Shown here piece by piece: positions 36,501-40,771 of a stretch of 40,771 nucleotides of DNA. The notes under the pieces are model-generated. The model was not told the origin of the DNA and did no database searches. It saw nothing but the letters and a program-made list of their open reading frames with translations. Source of the DNA: Winogradskyella sp. Lineage in GTDB: Bacteria > Bacteroidota > Bacteroidia > Flavobacteriales > Flavobacteriaceae. The stretch covers positions 17,660 to 58,430 of the forward strand of contig NZ_JADGDZ010000013.1 of NCBI RefSeq assembly GCF_016744625.1. The letters run 5' to 3'. The stretch's first letter is position 1, and every line of letters begins with the position of its first letter. The position numbers and the translations under genes were made by a program.

Positions 36501-36661
36501 CATGTGGAAACGGAGCAATGGTATTCGGTGATGTTAATGACAAGCACAGTAAGATTGCAGAATTAAAAGAAGATGATCGTATGTATCACTTGTTAGAAAG
36601 CGTTGGAACAAAACCTAACGTGATTTACCAGACAAAAGTGAGAAACACATCAAAAGCATAA
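33539..36661 (+). CDS. actB: Alternative complex III iron-sulfur subunit ActB (Tat-exported)
   Basis: A 1040-residue subunit that fuses a molybdopterin-oxidoreductase-like domain (about 75-740, without expected cofactor) to a ferredoxin-like domain (about 765-1020). The Tat signal is internal, SRRDFLKYVGF, after a 50-residue acidic N-terminal segment, and is followed by SLAAC (Cys71), a likely lipid-anchor site. The iron-sulfur ligands are grouped as CTGCGACVIAC (783-793), CQHCNHAPCETVC (867-879), CVGTRYCANNC (899-909) and CSMC (955-958) with a late CSAAC. This matches the three 4Fe-4S plus one 3Fe-4S pattern known for ACIII. It is periplasmic and carries electrons between the quinone site and ActA haems. 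Confidence 0.94.
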   Translation: MSSNKKYWKSVEELNENSSIVEALQQNEFVEEIPTDEFLGDKEALESSSTSRRDFLKYVGFSTAAASLAACEGPVIKSIPYVVQPNEIIPGVANYYATTIANGYDFASVLVKTREGRPIKIENNTDAATKGIANARVNASVLGLYDNLRVKSPMKGETAISWETFMSETTSKLNGLSDGKAIVFLTQSLPSPSTNKLIADFKSKYGNVSHVAYDAISESAALDAYEAKYGTRGMANYDFSKAKTIVSVGADFLGDWQGGGFDSGYAAKRIPDHGKMSRHIQFESNMSLSGANADKRVPLTPTQQKLALAKLYSEVTGNSAGGTKLPEGLDVAVKAAAKELSLAGSNAVVVTGIQDVNAQTVVLEINTYLNSKAFDPKTTIKTRQGNDKAVMQLVSDMNAGKVGAIIMNGVNPMYTLPNTSDFAKGLKQTDLSVAFSMKQDETSTNCQYIAATPHYLESWGDVEMKTGHYSMMQPTIRPLFDTKQFQDVLLAWNENSSSYRDYLKSVWTADILNGASYNKAVQDGVFVSTTLDAEILVEPSSETNEENAIETPSGNAARALVSSARGGAMELSLYTKTGMGDGQQANNPWLQEFPDPITRTTWDNYLTISQADADRLELKNWNVANGGLNGSYVDVTVNDATISNVPVIIQPGQAKGSVGLSFGYGRTAGLKPEMQTGVNAYPLYQNFNRAQDVTITKTTGDHEFACTQLHNTLMGRGDIIKETNLEIFNTYNREDKEHGWNKVPVVSLNHNPVKVTEPEVDLWDSFDRSVGHHFNLSIDLNACTGCGACVIACHAENNVPVVGKAEVRRSRDMHWLRIDRYYSSEDSFEGDNEKKHNISGLNSSLSEFGEMESPADNPQVAFQPVMCQHCNHAPCETVCPVAATVHGRQGQNQMAYNRCVGTRYCANNCPYKVRRFNWFLYSQNDEFDYYMNDDLGRMVLNPDVVVRSRGVMEKCSMCIQKTQKTILDAKRDGREVKDGEFQTACSAACGNGAMVFGDVNDKHSKIAELKEDDRMYHLLESVGTKPNVIYQTKVRNTSKA

Positions 36662-36687
36662 TAAATTAAAGAAACAAGTATATAATT

Positions 36688-38430
36688 ATGGCGTCTCATT
36701 ACGAAGCACCTATTAGAAGACCTTTAGTAACCGGAGAAAAATCGTATCACGATGTTACTGTTGATGTAGCTAGACCTGTAGAAGGTAAAGCCAACAGAGC
36801 ATGGTGGATTGTTTTCAGCATTGCATTGGTCGCATTCCTTTGGGGAATAGGTTGTATTATTTATACCATTTCAACTGGTATTGGAGTTTGGGGTCTTAAT
36901 AAGACCGTAAACTGGGCTTGGGATATTACTAACTTCGTTTGGTGGGTTGGTATTGGTCACGCAGGAACTCTGATTTCTGCAGTACTTTTACTCTTCCGTC
37001 AAAAATGGAGAATGGCAATTAACCGTTCTGCGGAAGCCATGACAATATTTTCAGTAGTGCAAGCAGGTTTATTCCCAATTATTCACATGGGTCGTCCATG
37101 GTTAGCATATTGGGTATTACCAATTCCTAATCAATTCGGTTCGTTATGGGTAAACTTTAACTCACCTCTACTTTGGGATGTATTTGCGATTTCTACGTAT
37201 TTATCTGTATCATTAGTATTCTGGTGGACAGGTTTATTGCCAGATTTTGCAATGATTAGAGATAGAGCTGTTAAACCATTCCAAAAGAAAATTTATTCAT
37301 TATTAAGTTTTGGTTGGTCTGGTAGAGCAAAGGATTGGCAACGTTTTGAAGAAGTGTCTTTAGTACTTGCTGGTTTAGCGACACCTTTAGTACTTTCTGT
37401 ACATACAATTGTATCATTTGATTTCGCAACATCGGTTATACCAGGTTGGCATACAACTATTTTTCCACCTTATTTTGTTGCAGGTGCAGTTTTCTCAGGA
37501 TTTGCCATGGTAAATACACTTCTTATTATTATGAGAAAAGTGTGTAACCTTGAAGATTATATTACAGTACAGCATATCGAACTAATGAACATTGTAATTA
37601 TGATTACAGGTTCTATTGTAGGTGTGGCATATATTACAGAGTTATTTATAGCATGGTATTCTGGTGTTGAGTACGAACAATACGCCTTCTTAAACAGAGC
37701 GACAGGACCTTACTGGTGGGCTTATTGGTCTATGATGTGTTGTAACGTGTTCTCTCCGCAATTTATGTGGTTCAAAAAATTAAGAACGAGTATTATGTTC
37801 TCTTTCTTTATTTCAATTGTTGTGAATATTGGTATGTGGTTTGAGCGTTTCGTAATTATCGTAACATCATTACATAGAGATTATTTACCATCATCATGGT
37901 CTATGTTCTCTCCAACATTTGTTGATATCGGAATCTTTATCGGAACGATAGGTTTCTTCTTTGTGTTATTCTTATTGTATGCACGTACATTCCCAGTAAT
38001 TGCACAAGCAGAGGTTAAAACAATTTTAAAGTCATCTGGTGAACGTTATAAGAATATTAGAGAACGTGGTGATAGTTTAGTAGGTACAGGTGCAGATGCA
38101 AGAACATCAAGTTTAATTGCAAACGATGTGTCGCCAAAGAAAATAGAAACATCAACAACTGAAGATAATTCGGGTAAGGTCAATGATCTTTTAGGATCTA
38201 TAGGCGCTTTTGATTCAGCAACACAATCTGCTGATGACTTAAAAATTATAAATGGTATTGGACCAAAGATGGAAGAGGTACTTAATAGTATAGGTATTTA
38301 TTCTTTCCTTCAGGTGAGTAAGATGACTAAAAAAGAATACGACTTGTTAGATTCAATTACTGGTTCTTTCCCTGGAAGAGCAGAACGTGATGATTGGTCA
38401 GGACAAGCTAAAAATTTATTAAACAACTAA
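36688..38430 (+). CDS. actC: Alternative complex III membrane subunit ActC (NrfD-like) with added helix-hairpin-helix domain
   Basis: A 580-residue NrfD/PsrC-like quinol-binding membrane subunit. The N-terminus MASHYEAPIRRPLVTGEKSYHDV leads into about ten membrane helices (about 38-435), with the VWWVGIGHAGTLISA and HMGRPW segments typical of the quinone-site region. After a polar linker (about 440-515), residues 516-580 form a small domain. It contains DLKIINGIGPKMEEVLNSIG, then SFPGRAERDDW, a helix-hairpin-helix pattern also seen appended to ribosomal L21 and NuoE-type proteins in Bacteroidota. This extra domain is on the cytoplasmic side if the helix count is even. Its role is unknown. Confidence 0.92.
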   Translation: MASHYEAPIRRPLVTGEKSYHDVTVDVARPVEGKANRAWWIVFSIALVAFLWGIGCIIYTISTGIGVWGLNKTVNWAWDITNFVWWVGIGHAGTLISAVLLLFRQKWRMAINRSAEAMTIFSVVQAGLFPIIHMGRPWLAYWVLPIPNQFGSLWVNFNSPLLWDVFAISTYLSVSLVFWWTGLLPDFAMIRDRAVKPFQKKIYSLLSFGWSGRAKDWQRFEEVSLVLAGLATPLVLSVHTIVSFDFATSVIPGWHTTIFPPYFVAGAVFSGFAMVNTLLIIMRKVCNLEDYITVQHIELMNIVIMITGSIVGVAYITELFIAWYSGVEYEQYAFLNRATGPYWWAYWSMMCCNVFSPQFMWFKKLRTSIMFSFFISIVVNIGMWFERFVIIVTSLHRDYLPSSWSMFSPTFVDIGIFIGTIGFFFVLFLLYARTFPVIAQAEVKTILKSSGERYKNIRERGDSLVGTGADARTSSLIANDVSPKKIETSTTEDNSGKVNDLLGSIGAFDSATQSADDLKIINGIGPKMEEVLNSIGIYSFLQVSKMTKKEYDLLDSITGSFPGRAERDDWSGQAKNLLNN

Positions 38431-38438
38431 TATAGTCT

Positions 38439-38978
38439 ATGGAAGCTTCAAAAGTAATTCATGCTATTTATACAGATGATGATGTGTTAATGTCTGCCGT
38501 TAAAAAGGTTAAGGCAGAAAAGCATCACATTGAAGAAATATATACACCTTTTCCGGTCCATGGACTAGACAAGGCAATGGGACTTGCTCCAACTCGTATC
38601 GCTATTACATCATTTATGTATGGTTGTGTAGGTCTTGCAGTTTCTATTGTAATGATGAATTTTATAATGATTAAAGATTGGCCACAAGATATTGGTGGTA
38701 AACCAAGTTTTAGTTATTTAGAAAATATGCCAGCATTTGTTCCTATTATGTTTGAACTTACGGTATTTTTTGCAGCTCATTTAATGGTAATTACCTTTTA
38801 CTTAAGAAGTAGAATGTGGCCGTTTAAAAAAGCAGAGAATCCAGATCCAAGAACAACAGATGATCATTTCTTAATGGAAATTGCTGTGCATGATAATGAA
38901 GACTCATTAAGTGCATTGTTAAAAGAAACAGGAGCTGTTGAGATAAATATTGTTGATAAAGATGAAGATGCACATTAA
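38439..38978 (+). CDS. actD: Alternative complex III subunit ActD (DUF3341)
   Basis: A 179-residue membrane subunit of DUF3341. A soluble N-terminal part (VIHAIYTDDDVLMSAVKKV, then TPFPVHGLDKAMG) is followed by two membrane helices (about 56-80 and 100-125). A charged C-terminal domain follows, with DDHFLMEI and a stretch that ends GAVEINIVDKDEDAH. In known ACIII structures ActD packs against ActC and F; it has no cofactor. It starts 8 bp after the actC stop and its stop is one base before the actE start, so translation is probably coupled. Confidence 0.93.
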   Translation: MEASKVIHAIYTDDDVLMSAVKKVKAEKHHIEEIYTPFPVHGLDKAMGLAPTRIAITSFMYGCVGLAVSIVMMNFIMIKDWPQDIGGKPSFSYLENMPAFVPIMFELTVFFAAHLMVITFYLRSRMWPFKKAENPDPRTTDDHFLMEIAVHDNEDSLSALLKETGAVEINIVDKDEDAH

Positions 38979-38979
38979 T

Positions 38980-39540
38980 ATGAAGACATCCTTAAAATAT
39001 ATCGTAGTATTAGTACTATTAGTTGGACTTGTGTCTTGCCAAAAGAACTCTAGACCAAACTATCAGTTTATGCCAAATATGTATGAACCAGTTGGATATG
39101 AAGCGTATCAAGAATCTGATGCCTTTGCTAATGGAGTAGAAGGACAATTGCCTGCTGAAGGTTCAATTCCAAGAGGTGATTTTATGCCTTTCGAGATTGA
39201 AAACACAAATGAAGGCTTTGCGTTTGCGAAAGAAAATCTTAAAAATCCATTAGACACTTCCAAAATTGATTACACGGAAGGTAAGATATTATATGATATT
39301 TATTGTGGTATTTGTCATGGTACTAAAGGTGATGGAAAAGGGAAATTGGTACAGCGTGAAAAAATATTAGGTGTTCCTAGTTATGATGATGCTGGTAGAG
39401 CAATTACAACAGGTAGTATTTACCACGTAATTTATTACGGTAAAAATACGATGGGTTCTTATGCTAACCAATTGAATGAGACAGAGCGTTGGCAAGTTGT
39501 TGCTTATGTTGAAAAACTAAAGGCAGATTTAGAAAAATAA
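38980..39540 (+). CDS. actE: Alternative complex III monoheme cytochrome c lipoprotein ActE
   Basis: A 186-residue periplasmic cytochrome c. The start is ATG 38980 because it gives the lipoprotein leader MKTSLKYIVVLVLLVGLVSC (Cys20); an open frame from 38950 would overlap actD by 29 bp without adding a plausible leader. The segment PNMYEPVGYEAYQ is typical of ActE. One haem site is CGICH (109-113) in a class I fold ending WQVVAYVEKLKADLEK, with a Met in NTMGSY a probable axial ligand. It probably passes electrons from ActA to the terminal oxidase. Confidence 0.93.
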   Translation: MKTSLKYIVVLVLLVGLVSCQKNSRPNYQFMPNMYEPVGYEAYQESDAFANGVEGQLPAEGSIPRGDFMPFEIENTNEGFAFAKENLKNPLDTSKIDYTEGKILYDIYCGICHGTKGDGKGKLVQREKILGVPSYDDAGRAITTGSIYHVIYYGKNTMGSYANQLNETERWQVVAYVEKLKADLEK

Positions 39541-39562
39541 GATTTAGATAAAGATTATATAA

Positions 39563-40771
39563 ATGGAATATAAAATTTCAAATCGATTGAAAATGGGTGC
39601 TATTATTATGATAGTACTTGGCGCACTTGGTGTAGCTTATGGATTCTTTGACTCACAAGGATATACCGAAGCAAACATTACAGAGCGTTTAGCCGAAGAA
39701 CATCATGGACATGGAGATGCCCATGCTGAGGACACTCATACGGACTCTCATGCAGAAGCTGATTTACATGTAGAAGATAGTCATGGTGAAGAAGCGCATG
39801 GAGCGTCACATGCAGATGAAGATCATGGAATGAGTCATGAAGAACATGTATTACACCAAATACATAACAGACCCTATTCTGCATTATATGTTGCTGCCTT
39901 TTTCTTCTTTATGATTGCATTGGGTGTATTAGCATTTTATGCTGTTCAATATGCATCTCAAGCAGGTTGGTCACCAGTACTGTTTAGAGTTATGGAAGGG
40001 ATAACAGCTTATGTACTTCCAGGTGGTTTAATTGTATTAGCAATTGCTTTTCTTGCAGATAGTCATTTGTTTGTCTGGTTAAAAGAAGGTATGACTACCG
40101 AAGGTCATGATAATTATGATGCTTTAGTAGCTGGAAAATCTGGCTGGTTAAATAAACCTTGGTTTTTTATTAGAGGTTTAATTTTCTTAGGAGGTTGGTA
40201 TGCATATCGCCATTTTTCAAGAAAGTTTTCTGTTGCACAAGATAATACTGATGTAAATGATAATAGATATTTTAAAAAGAACTTCAGAATTTCTGCAGCT
40301 TTCCTAGTATTCTTTATCTATACGGAGTCAATGATGTCTTGGGATTGGATAATGAGTGTAGATCCACACTGGTTTAGTACTTTATTTGGATGGTATTTAT
40401 TAGCTGGTATGCTTGTATGTGGTATTACTGTAATTGCTATGATTGCGATTTATTTAAAATCTAAAGGTTTATTAGAACATGTAAATGATAGTCATATACA
40501 TGATTTAGCTAAATTTATGTTTGGTTTTAGTATTTTCTGGACTTACTTATGGTTTTCTCAATTTATGTTAATCTGGTATTCAAATATACCTGAAGAAGTA
40601 ACTTATTTTGTAACACGTATTGAAGATTATAATCTACCATTCTTTGGTATGGTAGCGATGAACTTTGTATTTCCATTTTTACTATTAATGAATAGTGATT
40701 ATAAACGTATTCCTTGGTTTGTTGTTATGGCTGGTATTGTGATTCTTTGTGGTCACTATGTAGATATATTC
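39563..40771 (+). CDS. actF: Alternative complex III membrane subunit ActF, 3' end cut by window
   Basis: The frame is open from ATG 39563 to the window end (403 codons, no stop), so the C-terminus is missing. It encodes a NrfD-like second quinone-type membrane subunit. Residues 12-29 are a first membrane helix. Residues 44-101 form a His- and acid-rich loop with 15 histidines. Further helices follow, with FFFFMIALGVLAFYAVQ, AYVLPGGLIVLAIAFLA, WDWIMSVDPHWFSTLFGWY and a run with SQFMLIWYSNIPEE, which matches the ActF family. It follows actE by 22 bp. The cox oxidase genes usually follow and may lie beyond the edge; they are not seen here. Confidence 0.93.
   Translation, partial: MEYKISNRLKMGAIIMIVLGALGVAYGFFDSQGYTEANITERLAEEHHGHGDAHAEDTHTDSHAEADLHVEDSHGEEAHGASHADEDHGMSHEEHVLHQIHNRPYSALYVAAFFFFMIALGVLAFYAVQYASQAGWSPVLFRVMEGITAYVLPGGLIVLAIAFLADSHLFVWLKEGMTTEGHDNYDALVAGKSGWLNKPWFFIRGLIFLGGWYAYRHFSRKFSVAQDNTDVNDNRYFKKNFRISAAFLVFFIYTESMMSWDWIMSVDPHWFSTLFGWYLLAGMLVCGITVIAMIAIYLKSKGLLEHVNDSHIHDLAKFMFGFSIFWTYLWFSQFMLIWYSNIPEEVTYFVTRIEDYNLPFFGMVAMNFVFPFLLLMNSDYKRIPWFVVMAGIVILCGHYVDIF

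Noticed and set aside
39678-39884. 68-residue minus-strand frame rich in His and Leu
   Set aside because: It is the mirror of the His-rich loop of ActF and has no independent support.

Overview
The window looks like a chromosomal segment of a marine-type Flavobacteriaceae bacterium (phylum Bacteroidota). The evidence is AT-rich DNA, promoter boxes of the Bacteroidota type (TTG, about 19-20 bp, TAnnTTTG), many short-leader lipoproteins, a quinol oxidising alternative complex III operon instead of cytochrome bc1, a HisKA_2/LytTR two-component pair, and a rimP-nusA-infB cluster with a Bacteroidota-length NusA. The genus cannot be fixed from the sequence alone.

Region 1 (1-7778, minus strand) is a surface-protein and regulation block. 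It holds the 5' part of a secreted protein built of long near-identical tandem repeats, a 1285-residue fibre-like protein with a C-terminal S74 intramolecular chaperone, a LytTR response regulator and a TPR histidine kinase. Upstream of the two secreted proteins and of the regulator lie related T-rich direct repeats with a 21-22 bp period. They are good candidates for LytTR operators that would tie the block into one regulon.

Region 2 (7805-19015) is a glycan-catabolic locus. It encodes glycosylasparaginase, a FucP/NagP-type sugar transporter, a VOC protein, a GH92 alpha-mannosidase, a GH20 beta-hexosaminidase, CutC and a GH2 beta-mannosidase. The four hydrolases all carry lipoprotein-type leaders. 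Together they could take a eukaryotic high-mannose N-glycan down to mannose, GlcNAc and aspartate, although no SusC/SusD pair and no endoglycosidase is present in the window. A REP-like inverted repeat sits between hex and cutC.

Region 3 (19058-25853) holds a membrane metallophosphoesterase, a thioredoxin-fold protein with no cysteine, a polysaccharide deacetylase, a large DUF2723 (TMEM260-like, GT117) membrane protein, tRNA-Gln(TTG) with a clear promoter and a bidirectional terminator, and a tandem universal stress protein.

Region 4 (25912-30600) is rimP-nusA-infB. A strong promoter is followed by a terminator-like hairpin just in front of rimP, which suggests leader attenuation of an operon that itself encodes the termination factor NusA. 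A further terminator closes infB. A protein-O-fucosyltransferase-like glycosyltransferase and a SPOR-domain protein follow.

Region 5 (32137-40771) is the alternative complex III operon actABCDEF, with actF cut by the window end. Its notable details are six CxxCH motifs in ActA, a helix-hairpin-helix domain appended to ActC, and a histidine-rich loop in ActF.
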